Positions 1-7,910 of a stretch of DNA of 23,518 nt are shown here, in pieces. How positions within the stretch are numbered: the first letter of the stretch is position 1; each line of letters starts with the position of its first letter. The notes under the pieces were generated by a model. That model worked only from the letters and a program-made list of their open reading frames with translations, made no database searches and had not been told where the DNA came from. Source of the stretch: CAZOKO01 sp964580455 (GTDB lineage Bacteria > Desulfobacterota > WTBG01); contig CAZOKO010000034.1 in NCBI GenBank assembly GCA_964580455.1, positions 1 to 23,518 of the forward strand, given 5' to 3'. The position numbers and the translations under genes are program-made.

Positions 1-224
1 AACGCATACAAGGAAGCGAGACCATTGATGTTGGTAGTCACCTATACATAGCGTCATAAGTAATTGCGCATGTTGGTTATCAAAAAGCCTATTTTATAAG
101 GGTGCAAAGGCGTTTTGATGCGCAGTTATTATTTACGCTGTGTATAGATTGCTCCCAGTGGCGTTTCAATAGCATTTACTCTGCAGCTTTAAAAAATATT
201 TACTGATACACAAGTGATTTTACC
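1..224. other. No gene recognised; possible tail of an upstream gene
   Basis: Two forward frames are open from the window edge and stop at 49-51 and 57-59, so the last codons of an upstream gene could lie here, but neither short peptide is recognisable. The remaining bases up to the hydrolase hold no supported gene and no clear promoter. Confidence 0.3.
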
Positions 225-252
225 GTGCTTGCTCATACACAACAAATGCTCG

Positions 253-258
253 AAGGAG
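253..258 (+). promoter_or_regulatory. Ribosome binding site deciding the hydrolase start
   Basis: AAGGAG lies 8 bases before a TTG at 267. The longer reading begins at a GTG at 225 and has no comparable site, so the TTG is the better start. An ATG at 246 is in frame but also lacks a good site. Confidence 0.6.
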
Positions 259-266
259 TAAAGAAT

Positions 267-1085
267 TTGAGTTATCAAAGGCTAATCATTGAACTCACTA
301 GCGGGGTATGCCTGGAACACTATCTTCCCTCAGGGACAAAAAAACACTATCACATGCTATTTGTACACGGTAATTTTTGCGGCTCATGGTGCTGGCGTAA
401 TCTTTTGACCTACTTTGCATGGAGAGACATCTCATGTTATGCCGTCAATTTTCGGGGGCACTGGATAAGTGAAGGCCATGCGGAACTGGGCAAGGCGGTT
501 ACCGAGAATTACGTAAAGGATGTGGAAGATTGCCTCCAGGTAATCGGTTCCGAGGTCATACTGGTTGGTCACAGCATGGGTGGAATTGTAAGTCAGAAGG
601 TGGCTGAAAATAACCGGATCAAAAAACTCATACTCCTTGATAGCGCTCCATGCAAGGAGATTACTGATACATGCTTTCAGGCAAATCCAGAAGTAAGCCA
701 GGTGCTAAAAGACCTTTTCAAGTCTCAACTAGATGGAACGGTGATAATGGAGAAGGATAAGGAAAAGATTAAGAAAATAGTTTTTGAAAAAAATAAGGTT
801 TCAGAGGAAACCCTGGCCCAGACGGTGGCCTATTTGGGGAGGGAGTCAGCCCATGTTCTTAAAAACCACGCCTTTTTAACTGTTGACCCCAAAAAGATAG
901 GTTGCCCTGTCTATGTGATGGGAAGAAAAGGGATGGGAAACAATAATAACCCTGATCTCTGGCATGCCCTGGCTGATTATTACAACGCCGCCGATCGGTT
1001 TATCAGCGGAGATATTAGTCATAATATGTTCATGGAAAATGACTGGGAGGAGCATGCCTTACGGCTTGAAAAGTGGATAGAATAG
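267..1085 (+). CDS. Alpha/beta hydrolase fold protein
   Basis: A serine hydrolase of the alpha/beta fold, 272 residues from the chosen TTG start. Visible signs are the oxyanion-hole motif HGN at residues 35-37, the nucleophile elbow GHSMGG at 101-106 with the serine at 103, and a probable catalytic histidine at 252 in an ISHNMF context near the C-terminus. The acid residue is not obvious. There is no signal peptide, so it is probably cytoplasmic. Substrate is unknown; esterase, lipase-like and C-C hydrolase roles are all possible. It stands alone, with no co-oriented neighbour within 450 bases, and is followed by its own intrinsic terminator. A GTG start at 225 would add 14 residues. Confidence 0.85.
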   Translation: MSYQRLIIELTSGVCLEHYLPSGTKKHYHMLFVHGNFCGSWCWRNLLTYFAWRDISCYAVNFRGHWISEGHAELGKAVTENYVKDVEDCLQVIGSEVILVGHSMGGIVSQKVAENNRIKKLILLDSAPCKEITDTCFQANPEVSQVLKDLFKSQLDGTVIMEKDKEKIKKIVFEKNKVSEETLAQTVAYLGRESAHVLKNHAFLTVDPKKIGCPVYVMGRKGMGNNNNPDLWHALADYYNAADRFISGDISHNMFMENDWEEHALRLEKWIE

Positions 1086-1117
1086 TCGGCATTTAGGGGT
1101 CAAAATTAAAGTTAAGT

Positions 1118-1155
1118 AAAAAGCAGGGGTCTTAATTGGCTCCTGCTTTTCTTTT
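1118..1155 (+). terminator. Rho-independent terminator after the hydrolase
   Basis: AAAAGCAGG at 1119-1127 pairs perfectly with CCTGCTTTT at 1142-1150, extended by a G-U and a G-C pair, with a 10-base loop. A T-rich run (TTTTCTTTT) follows. It lies about 35 bases after the hydrolase stop codon. Confidence 0.75.
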
Positions 1156-1552
1156 CACAACACCATATCTAGTGGTTACAATCTGTCTCCTAAAAATCCA
1201 TACTACTACCATTAGGGTCGTCCGCAAGGATGCAAAAATATTTCTTACCCTTCGTTATTTAGTTCACACTCGCTTATTCCTATCTGAAAAACATTTTAAA
1301 GTTCCAGCATGGTAGTGAGGCTAACCTATTTACAATACTCACCATTCAAAAAAACAATTTAAAAATACAGTTCATACTTAAAGAGGGTCATTAGCATATA
1401 CAAGTGCGGGGCTATGGGGGGTTCAAGACTTCTAAAAGGATATGAATCATCACATTAAGAATAGAAAAAGGGGAATGACAGTAGTCGCATCACTCCCCTG
1501 GAAAGAGGTTAATATTGAAGAAATTGTTACGTATCTTAATTATTATTAACGT
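1156..1552. other. Gene-free stretch
   Basis: Neither strand has a supported gene in these 397 bases. The only structure seen is an imperfect hairpin at 1470-1499: AGGGGAATGA against TCACTCCCCT, one mismatch, 10-base loop. It has no T-run, so it is not an obvious terminator. The stretch lies between the hydrolase terminator and a protease remnant and may be decayed sequence. Confidence 0.4.
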
Positions 1553-1588
1553 ATGAGCATTGTAATGAAAACTATTCGTCTGTCGTCT

Positions 1589-1601
1589 GGGGTCGGACCC
1601 C
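1589..1601. repeat. GGGGTC-G-GACCCC palindrome
   Basis: A perfect 13-base odd palindrome sits exactly where similarity to subtilases begins. Short GGGGTC/GACCCC words of this kind recur as interspersed repeats in many environmental bacterial genomes (recollection, not checked). It may mark the junction at which the protease gene was broken. Confidence 0.5.
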
Positions 1602-1780
1602 GTTTGCCGTTTGCGGGTACTATTGCCTTAATGCTCGATGCCAACCCTAATCTAAGCATAAACGAGATTAAATCTATACTCAAGGAAACTGCTAAACCTT
1701 TAGGTCTTTTTCATCCTAATAACACCTATGGATGGGGATGGGTCGATACCTTTGCGGCAGTCAATGCCGTTATCCCTTAA
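1602..1780 (+). pseudogene. C-terminal remnant of a subtilisin-like (S8) serine protease
   Basis: The open frame 1553-1780 ends in a typical subtilase-domain C-terminus: a GTIALMLDANP helix, then LSINEIKSILKETA, then YGWGWVDTFAAVNAV. In intact S8 proteases the catalytic GTSMA(A/S)PH segment lies immediately before this helix. Here that part is absent and is replaced by unrelated sequence containing the palindrome at 1589-1601. The catalytic Asp, His and Ser are therefore all missing and the piece cannot be an active protease. No other piece of the gene is visible upstream. The ATG at 1553 has no convincing ribosome site, so translation is doubtful. Confidence 0.75.
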
Positions 1781-2002
1781 ATGAAGATGAAAAGATAAGC
1801 TGCTGGTTTTTTGGAACTTGCTCATCAGACCCAATCAGGATTATACCTCATTAAGTAGGAAAAAGGTTAGCAGGTAACTACCAATCTTGGATAATATCCT
1901 CTTCTTAACATTTGTAAAGTCTTATCAAAAGTTCCGAGGTATAATATCTACCCAAACAGTATATCTTGTTATGGCTTTTATCTTGACACCCTACTAATCT
2001 GA

Positions 2003-3877
2003 CTACTTTTTAAGAATTAATTTCTTTTTCTTTCCCTCCTTCTTCTCTTTCTTTTTTTTCTTCTTTTCTATTTTATACAGCTCATACTTGTAATTTTTTT
2101 CTTTAAAAGACATGATACGTTCATAGTCAAATTTTTCCAGGATATTTGTGCAGAATGAATTTTGCAGTTTATCTGGCACATTACACCAGAAGTTGTAATG
2201 AAAATAGATGCCCCCTTTATAACGGTAAAAGAACCTGTTAAAATGGCTCCTCTGCTCGGTAACAAGAGACGCCTGAGCAGCACTTTTACCCCAGAAAAGA
2301 AACATGTTAGGATTATGGGTAAGGATAACAGAATCATCCGGAAGTGCTTTAGCCATCTCTTTAGCAAATTTATGATCAGCCCTTGCCCCCCATGCTTCCT
2401 GGGTAATTGCCCTCACAAAAGGGAGAAAGGGAAGGAAAGAAAAGATTATAATTACAGCCATGATATAATTTATATATTTAAGCTTAAACCTCTGACGCAA
2501 TATGCGTTCTAGTGATGCTGCTCCGTTTCCTGCTAAAACAGCAATGGGGATAGAAGATAAGAGACAAAATCTTACGTCTGCTCCATAGTTATAACTACCA
2601 GCGTAGAAGAAAATAAATATCCCCCAGAACAACAAGAACCAGAGCAGTACCACTAACTTCTCTTTCCAGATGAAAGCACCTGCTTCCCCCTCTTCTTTTC
2701 CCTGTTTCAGGGCTATTCCTAATATAAAAAGGATAGTAAAAAAAGCAGGGAACCTTATATTCTTCAGGTAAAAAAGGGCATTAACTTTAAAATTCCCCTT
2801 AAAATAATCGAAAGAAAATTTTGGACCTGAACTCCCCCAGCCCACATTTTTAACTGCATAGAGATGAACAAGATGAGGTATAATCAGAATAAAGAAGATT
2901 GAGAGGAAAAGATAAAATTCTCCTCTTTTAAATTCATCCCTGCACCAGAATAGAATTACTACTCCGGTAACTGCCAATAACATAATCAATTCCGGCCTGA
3001 ACTGCACAGCAAAAGCTGTAACGACTGCTACCAAAAAGAGCGATTTAGTCTCTCTGCTCCTGACATAAATAAGTGCACATAGAAGTGCCAGCCCGGGGAA
3101 AAGGGCAGCGCTTGGTTCCACTGCAGTGGTATTTGACCACATCATAAATTCTGGTGTCAGGGCAAAAATCAAAGCTGCATAGATCCCAGCGATGGAACTC
3201 TTAAACAGCAAATATCCTATGAAAAAGGCTGTTAAAATAGATAAGCCATAGACAAGATTATTGGTGAGAAAGGCAGCAAGCTCATGGACACCAAACAAAC
3301 GAAATACAACGCTTAAAATGTAGGGCCAGCCATTAGGTTCTTTGTTGTATTCCATCCGGTCGCATCGATACTCTCCATATTCATTTCTTCCTTCATTACA
3401 CATTGCTGCACGGCCTATAAATCTCTTCCAGAGATTTATTATGCTTTCTCCATAATCCTCTCCTGGGTGAGTGCCAGAACTTTTTAAATATGCTATATTC
3501 TGACCGATATTCTGATAGATATTCTCATCATAAAAGATTCTATGCTCCCTGGGCACAACAAACATGGTAATTATCATACCAATGAGAAAGATTGCACCCA
3601 GTAAAATCCAGATTCTTTTCGAAACACCTTTAAAAACCCTCCGGAAGACCCCGATGTTAATCCCGATAGCCACTATTATCAGAAAAAAACATATCTCTAA
3701 AAATAATGGGGATATGGTTTGCAGCTGTTCTCTCAGTTTCCAGGAATTATAAGAAGCTGTCCACCAGAACAGGACTATAGATCCAATTATAAAAAGCACT
3801 CCACTGGTTAAAAAAAGAATTCCCTGAGTATTATTTCTCAGTTTACTCTGTGGTTTCGTGTTTTCATTTCTTTTCAT
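2003..3877 (-). CDS. Membrane GT-C glycosyltransferase (GT39/PMT/ArnT-like)
   Basis: A 624-residue integral membrane protein with about ten or more hydrophobic segments. The acidic pair typical of GT-C enzymes lies in the first large outer loop (FYDENIYQ, Asp-Glu at 117-118), and a KEPNGWPY segment follows at about 179-186. Such enzymes move a sugar from a polyprenyl-phosphate donor to a lipid, glycan or protein on the outer face of the membrane. A soluble C-terminal part ends in YELYKI, which resembles the ends of the two other GT-C proteins in the window. After it comes a tail that is almost all lysine and glutamate. The ATG overlaps the stop of the carbamoyltransferase gene (ATGA) and a GAGGGGGG ribosome site precedes it, so the two are likely co-translated. 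Donor and acceptor are unknown. Confidence 0.85.
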   Translation of the reverse strand: MKRNENTKPQSKLRNNTQGILFLTSGVLFIIGSIVLFWWTASYNSWKLREQLQTISPLFLEICFFLIIVAIGINIGVFRRVFKGVSKRIWILLGAIFLIGMIITMFVVPREHRIFYDENIYQNIGQNIAYLKSSGTHPGEDYGESIINLWKRFIGRAAMCNEGRNEYGEYRCDRMEYNKEPNGWPYILSVVFRLFGVHELAAFLTNNLVYGLSILTAFFIGYLLFKSSIAGIYAALIFALTPEFMMWSNTTAVEPSAALFPGLALLCALIYVRSRETKSLFLVAVVTAFAVQFRPELIMLLAVTGVVILFWCRDEFKRGEFYLFLSIFFILIIPHLVHLYAVKNVGWGSSGPKFSFDYFKGNFKVNALFYLKNIRFPAFFTILFILGIALKQGKEEGEAGAFIWKEKLVVLLWFLLFWGIFIFFYAGSYNYGADVRFCLLSSIPIAVLAGNGAASLERILRQRFKLKYINYIMAVIIIFSFLPFLPFVRAITQEAWGARADHKFAKEMAKALPDDSVILTHNPNMFLFWGKSAAQASLVTEQRSHFNRFFYRYKGGIYFHYNFWCNVPDKLQNSFCTNILEKFDYERIMSFKEKNYKYELYKIEKKKKKKEKKEGKKKKLILKK

Positions 3878-5565
3878 TTTACCCCCCTCACCAAATAATT
3901 TCCAATTACCAGGTAGTCATTCTTTGTCCTCTTAAGTGTATCTATAGCATCCTGAGGAGAACACACCAGAGGCTCGCCATGAATATTGAAACTGGTATTC
4001 AGTATAACTCCCCTGCCAGTCATTTTTTTTATATTGCTCAGAAGCTTACCATATCGAGATTCATTGCCTTCAATAATCTGTGGTCTGCAACTTCCATCAA
4101 CACTTATTACACCCTCAACCTCATCCCTCTTATCATCCTTCACCATAAATCCCATAGTCATAAAGCGATTTGGTTTATCATATTCTTCAAGGTAGAATTG
4201 CGCATCCTCTTCCAGCATAGTCGGACAGAAAGGCTGATACCAGACTCTCATCTTCAACCTTAAATTCAGAAGATCCCTGATTCTTCTGGAATTGGGCAAT
4301 GCTATAATACTTCTATGCCCTAATGCACGGGGACCATATTCCATCCTTCCCTGAAACCAGAAGAGAATATACCCTTTAGAGATGAGTCTGGCTGCCTCTT
4401 CTTCAATATTCTCGTGATAGCCATACTCAAGTCCACTGGCATCAAGGGTTGATTTAATCTGTTCCTCAGAATAGCCCATTCCTAAAAATACATCATCTAA
4501 ATTATAAGAGCATATTTTATTTAATTCATAGTTGACTGAAAGACCAGCACCTAAAGCCAGCCCTCCATCTCCCATATGAGGGAAGACAAAACACCCCTCT
4601 ACCTCAGGAAGTGTACGGATAAGCATATTTACCTTAATATTTGAAAAAACACCTCCGGCAAATGCTACCCTTTTAAGCCCTGTTGCTGACAGGCCATTTT
4701 TAACCAACTCTAAAATCTTTACCTCCAATGTCCTCTGAGCCATATAGGCAAACTGTTCCGAAGGATACCTCCACAATATTTTCTTAAGCTCATCGTACAT
4801 TTTAAGTGTAGAATATTTGCACTCCACCCTTAGACCACTTATCTTGATAAAATCGAGCAATGGATTCTCATCGTCGGGTATCGGATAAGCGTAGTTTGCC
4901 AGTGCCATTACTTTTCCTTCATCTTCCAATTCCCTCATGTTCATCAGATTAGTAACGTGCTCAAAAAAGATGCCTAGAGAATTTCTGCCTAAAACTACAG
5001 CTTTCCTTGAAAGCTCCCCTCCTGAAAATGTGCTTATAGTTCCCGATAAAGCATCTCCAATACCATCGATAGTGATTACCAGACAATCATCAAAACCGCT
5101 GCAAAAAGCTGCAGCAGTAGCATGGCAAAGATGATGGTCAACCATGTGAACCTGGTAATTGTTAAATCCCAATCTATCTAAAGACTTTCTGACACACATC
5201 TCACTCAGGCGTTCGGTTAAAAGGCTGGGCCCGTATTCTGTCAATTTATATTTTGCCCTTTTCTTTAAATTGCTGATACCACCCGGCATCTTCTTCCTTC
5301 TCCTGATAAGATAATATTCTTCCTTGGTATAAGGGAAAATCCTGGCCAGGGTTTTAGAAAAATCATAGGTAGAAACACCTATCTGCTTGATCTCATCAGG
5401 AGTTAGTTTTATATAGTTCAAACACTCCTTAATTGATCGTTCAGGAAAATTAATCTCAAGTTTCCTTCGAGTTAACCTCTCTTCGTTTATGGCAAATAAA
5501 ATCTGATTATCTTTTATAATCGCCGCACCAGAATCATGCCCATCCCATATGCTTAAGATATACAT
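3874..5565 (-). CDS. Carbamoyltransferase, NodU/CmcH family
   Basis: A 563-residue enzyme of the family that moves a carbamoyl group from carbamoyl phosphate, through a carbamoyl-adenylate, to a hydroxyl of a sugar or natural product. Family signs in order: ILSIWDGHDSGAAI at the N-terminus (residues 3-16), metal-binding HHLCH at 144-148, TIDGIGD at 165-171, GGVFSN at 304-309, MGDGG at 331-335, then the C-terminal domain with RMEYGPRALGHRSI at 407-420 and NTSFN at 523-527 followed by EPLV. The length fits the family and the gene looks intact. GGGGGA lies six bases before the ATG. Placement between glycosyltransferases suggests carbamoylation of a glycan. The true acceptor is unknown, and no nodulation role is implied. 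Confidence 0.92.
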   Translation of the reverse strand: MYILSIWDGHDSGAAIIKDNQILFAINEERLTRRKLEINFPERSIKECLNYIKLTPDEIKQIGVSTYDFSKTLARIFPYTKEEYYLIRRRKKMPGGISNLKKRAKYKLTEYGPSLLTERLSEMCVRKSLDRLGFNNYQVHMVDHHLCHATAAAFCSGFDDCLVITIDGIGDALSGTISTFSGGELSRKAVVLGRNSLGIFFEHVTNLMNMRELEDEGKVMALANYAYPIPDDENPLLDFIKISGLRVECKYSTLKMYDELKKILWRYPSEQFAYMAQRTLEVKILELVKNGLSATGLKRVAFAGGVFSNIKVNMLIRTLPEVEGCFVFPHMGDGGLALGAGLSVNYELNKICSYNLDDVFLGMGYSEEQIKSTLDASGLEYGYHENIEEEAARLISKGYILFWFQGRMEYGPRALGHRSIIALPNSRRIRDLLNLRLKMRVWYQPFCPTMLEEDAQFYLEEYDKPNRFMTMGFMVKDDKRDEVEGVISVDGSCRPQIIEGNESRYGKLLSNIKKMTGRGVILNTSFNIHGEPLVCSPQDAIDTLKRTKNDYLVIGNYLVRGVK

Positions 5566-5599
5566 ACAAATCCCCCAAGATTTTTAAATTACAAGTTCC

Positions 5600-5636
5600 A
5601 ATCACCAAATACCAAATAAATTCCAAATTTCAAAAC
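5600..5636. repeat. AT-rich flank of the IVS gene (left)
   Basis: This stretch is built from repeated CCAAAT words. It includes CCAAATAAATTC at 5612-5623, whose exact reverse complement occurs on the other side of the gene at 6023-6034. Confidence 0.55.
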
Positions 5637-5657
5637 ACAAACTAAAAAATCAAATAT

Positions 5658-6020
5658 TTATCTCGATTTTTCTTCTATTGCACTAAAGATTTTTTTAAGC
5701 TGAGTTGATTCATCAATCAGCGTTTCTCTTTTTCCATCTGCTCCTTCATTATCCACCTCAATAAGTTTCAACCAATAGATGGTTTCTTTTGCTTCTTTAC
5801 GGCATATCTTTATCCTCATCCTAAAATCCTTTTTGCTCAATGCTTCATTTGCTTCAATATAATTTGCTCCTACTGAACCTGAAGATCGCACAACCTGTTT
5901 GGCTATTTCGTTGTTCGCCAAGGTCCGTGGTATGGCATTTATAAACTTGATTACATCCTTTGTAAACCTCAATGTCCGTTCTTCCAAATCGTACTGTTTT
6001 GAATTTCCAATTTTGGTCAT
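5658..6020 (-). CDS. Four-helix-bundle protein, S23/IVS family
   Basis: A 120-residue, mostly helical protein of the family first met in intervening sequences of 23S rRNA genes; related proteins (Avd) serve as accessory factors in diversity-generating retroelements. The family core is clear: YDLEERTLRF at 10-19, then VVRSSGSVGANYIEANEA at 43-60, then SKKDFRMRIKICRKEAKET at 62-80, then YWLKLIE. Length is normal for the family. No rRNA sequence or reverse transcriptase is nearby, so this is a free-standing copy of unknown function. It interrupts the glycosylation block between the carbamoyltransferase and the radical SAM gene. It is bounded by AT-rich sequence with shared inverted words, and its first residues (MTKIGNSK) are encoded by similar AT-rich sequence, so the start codon is uncertain. 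Confidence 0.85.
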   Translation of the reverse strand: MTKIGNSKQYDLEERTLRFTKDVIKFINAIPRTLANNEIAKQVVRSSGSVGANYIEANEALSKKDFRMRIKICRKEAKETIYWLKLIEVDNEGADGKRETLIDESTQLKKIFSAIEEKSR

Positions 6021-6063
6021 TTGAATTTATTTGGAATTTGTTTTTTTGTGATTTGGTATTTTA
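6021..6063. repeat. AT-rich flank of the IVS gene (right)
   Basis: It contains GAATTTATTTGG at 6023-6034, the exact reverse complement of 5612-5623, and further TTTGG(T/A)ATTT words that mirror the left flank. The two flanks form a loose inverted repeat around the S23-family gene. Confidence 0.55.
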
Positions 6064-6076
6064 CAAATGTATCTTG

Positions 6077-7498
6077 TCATTTACTCAACCATCCCCAAAA
6101 ATCCCTGGCAGAGCTAAAAAGTTTCTTTACATCTTTCCAATTAACCAGCTTGAGAGTCCTTACGCCTCTGCACAGGTTAAAATAAAACTTTCTATATGCA
6201 AGGGCTCGATAACTGTCAACCACCTTAGAAGATACCGTAGGAAGTTCCATTAATGCAGAATCCTGATTGTAGTGACCAAAGTCAGAATCCTCAATCCAGC
6301 CTTCATTTAAGGCTCTCTCATAAAGCCTGCTTCCAGGGAAAGGAACTGCACAGTAGAACTGTGCCAGATCAAGCCCTAACTTCTTTGAATAATTTATAGT
6401 TTGTTTCATTGATTCCTCCGTCTCACCGGGAAGTCCCAAAATAAAATGACCTACGGTCTTGATGCCCGCCTCTTTAGCCCAGGCTACAGCTTCATAAGCC
6501 TGCTCTACTTTGATTCCTTTATCTACCTCATCCAGAATCTTTTGACTCCCCGATTCAACCCCATAACTTATCATCCAGCAACCTGCTTTTGCCATCAGTT
6601 TTAAAAGAGGGGCATCAACTGTATCAATTCTACTGTTAGAAGTCCATGAAATACTAATCCCTCTTTCAACAATTGCCGAGCAGAGTTCACGTATATACTC
6701 TTTATCTACTACAAAGGTCTCTGCCCAAAAGAAAAAGTCACTTACCTCAAACCGCTCAATATCAAATTCAATCTCCTTTAACACACTTTCAACTGACCTT
6801 TTCCTCAACCTTTTGCCATAATACGTTTGGCAGGTACAGAAACTGCAATTAAATGGGCATCCTCTCAAGGGAGAAATCATCAGGTATCGTTTCCCCTTCA
6901 GGGGCAAGCGATAGCAATCCAGGTTTATCAGATGCCAGGCTGGTAGTGGCAGTTTGTCTAATTTTCCGATAAATGGTCTTTCAGGATTAGCAATAATTTC
7001 TCCTGCATCATTTCTAAAGGTTATACCAGCAACATCCTTGACATCTCCATTTCCCTGTAAAGATTTAATTAATTCACTTATCGTCAGTTCCGGCTCATTT
7101 CTTATAATAAAATCAATCTCTGGGAAATTATCCATACATTGTTTATTTAACACAGTCACATGGGTTCCGAAGACTGCAGTGAAAATCTTAACATCACACC
7201 TCTTAACAAAAGAAGCCAGTTCTAAATCACTCTTTATAGAAGGAGTCCCCGTACTCCATATAACCACCTGAGGCGAAAATTTATTAATCAGCCGCTCTAA
7301 CTCTTCCCACTTTACCCCCTGAGCGGCGCAATCCACTATCTTTACCATATGACCATCTTCTTCCAAAACAGCGCCAATGGTAGCAAGTGAAATGGGCGGC
7401 CATAAGGTAGCCCACACCCCCTGCTCCTGGGTACAGCGACCTTCCCTGATAAATTTCTTGTCATCTTTAGTTGGGGGATTAAGGAGTAATATTCTCAT
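6077..7498 (-). CDS. B12-binding-domain radical SAM protein
   Basis: A 473-residue enzyme with an N-terminal cobalamin-binding-type Rossmann domain (about 1-140, starting MRILLLNPP, with WPPISLATIGAVLEEDGH at 33-50) and a radical SAM domain carrying CPFNCSFC (cysteines 214, 218, 221) for the 4Fe-4S cluster. Family segments such as GVESGSQKILDEV (313-325) and GHFILGLPGETEES (350-363) follow. The cobalamin-ligand DxHxxG motif is not evident, so B12 may be bound without a lower histidine ligand or not at all. Such enzymes often methylate or rearrange unactivated carbons in lipids, glycans or cofactors. The reaction here is unknown; location in a glycosyltransferase cluster suggests glycan or lipid modification. 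No strong ribosome site precedes the ATG. Confidence 0.88.
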   Translation of the reverse strand: MRILLLNPPTKDDKKFIREGRCTQEQGVWATLWPPISLATIGAVLEEDGHMVKIVDCAAQGVKWEELERLINKFSPQVVIWSTGTPSIKSDLELASFVKRCDVKIFTAVFGTHVTVLNKQCMDNFPEIDFIIRNEPELTISELIKSLQGNGDVKDVAGITFRNDAGEIIANPERPFIGKLDKLPLPAWHLINLDCYRLPLKGKRYLMISPLRGCPFNCSFCTCQTYYGKRLRKRSVESVLKEIEFDIERFEVSDFFFWAETFVVDKEYIRELCSAIVERGISISWTSNSRIDTVDAPLLKLMAKAGCWMISYGVESGSQKILDEVDKGIKVEQAYEAVAWAKEAGIKTVGHFILGLPGETEESMKQTINYSKKLGLDLAQFYCAVPFPGSRLYERALNEGWIEDSDFGHYNQDSALMELPTVSSKVVDSYRALAYRKFYFNLCRGVRTLKLVNWKDVKKLFSSARDFWGWLSK

Positions 7499-7635
7499 GC
7501 AAGCAGACCGGTTATATTTTTAACATTCAATTATTAACAAGGATTTTGCAGTTAACCAGATAGAATTCCTTTTTAAAGGTATTATTTGTGATTAAAACAT
7601 AAAAAGTTGTTATGGAAACATCAGACATCTAATAA

Positions 7636-7658
7636 ATATTCCGACTATTTCGGAATAT
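7636..7658. terminator. Hairpin at the old 3' end of the interrupted glycosyltransferase gene
   Basis: ATATTCCGA at 7636-7644 pairs perfectly with TCGGAATAT at 7650-7658 around a 5-base loop. The original stop codon of the interrupted gene (7645-7647 on the minus strand) lies in the loop. No strong T-run follows on either strand, so a terminator role is uncertain. Confidence 0.35.
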
Positions 7659-7749
7659 GATAAATTGTAAGATCTCTATTCCTGTACTCATCTTTTTCTC
7701 CTGGTATGGATATCAATCTTATCCAATTCTCAGGAATATGCCATATTAA
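7645..7749 (-). pseudogene. Detached 3' end of the interrupted GT-C gene
   Basis: On the minus strand this reads LIWHIPENWIRLISIPGE, then KDEYRNRDLTIYHIPK and a stop (34 residues). It aligns with the end of the neighbouring GT-C protein (NWIKIGEVKGKDEVWRE, then KNLIIYKI): the shared pattern is NWI, two or three hydrophobic residues, G-x-KDE, then a hydrophobic-Y-x-I ending. It has no start of its own and lies just beyond the inserted element, so it is the severed tail of the gene at 7909-9435. Confidence 0.85.
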
Positions 7750-7757
7750 TTCAAGAT
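7749..7757. repeat. 9-bp target-site duplication, copy 1
   Basis: ATTCAAGAT directly borders the inserted element on its left side. The identical word borders it on the right at 7911-7919. Confidence 0.8.
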
Positions 7758-7910
7758 TAAGCCTATTGACTTTACTCAACAAGAAATTAGTAACTATATG
7801 ATTTTAATGGATAATATTCAAAACATGTTTAGTATGGTTATAGAAGAACAGTTTTCCTTTAAAATAGATGACTTAAGGGTTTATCTTGTTGAGTTATGTC
7901 ATTAAGCATT
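7758..7910. mobile_element. MITE-like non-autonomous transposable element, 153 bp
   Basis: The two ends are imperfect inverted repeats: the first 27 bases from the left match the reverse complement of the right end at 21 positions. They share an exact inner core, ACTCAACAAGA at 7774-7784 and its complement TCTTGTTGAGT at 7884-7894. Nine-base direct repeats border the unit. It carries no transposase. On the plus strand an ATG at 7798 opens 35 codons that stop inside the right repeat (7903-7905); this may be chance or a scrap of a parent transposase. Insertion put a TAA at once into the glycosyltransferase frame on the minus strand. The family of the parent element is not recognised; a 9-bp duplication is seen in several IS families. 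Confidence 0.82.

Noticed and set aside
1470..1499. Hairpin AGGGGAATGA/TCACTCCCCT as a terminator
   Set aside because: One mismatch in the stem and no T-run on either side; no gene ends just before it.
2162..2512. 116-codon plus-strand frame inside the minus-strand GT-C gene
   Set aside because: It lies opposite well-supported coding sequence with membrane segments and has no family features; a shadow frame.
5658..6020. Diversity-generating retroelement suggested by the Avd-like S23 protein
   Set aside because: No reverse transcriptase and no template/variable repeat pair was seen nearby.
5566..6076. CRISPR-like array from repeated CCAAAT words
   Set aside because: The words are short, irregularly spaced and without constant repeats or spacers; simple AT-rich flank.
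7636..7658. End of the transposable element
   Set aside because: The hairpin lies outside the 9-bp duplications and its loop holds the original stop codon, so it belongs to the host gene.
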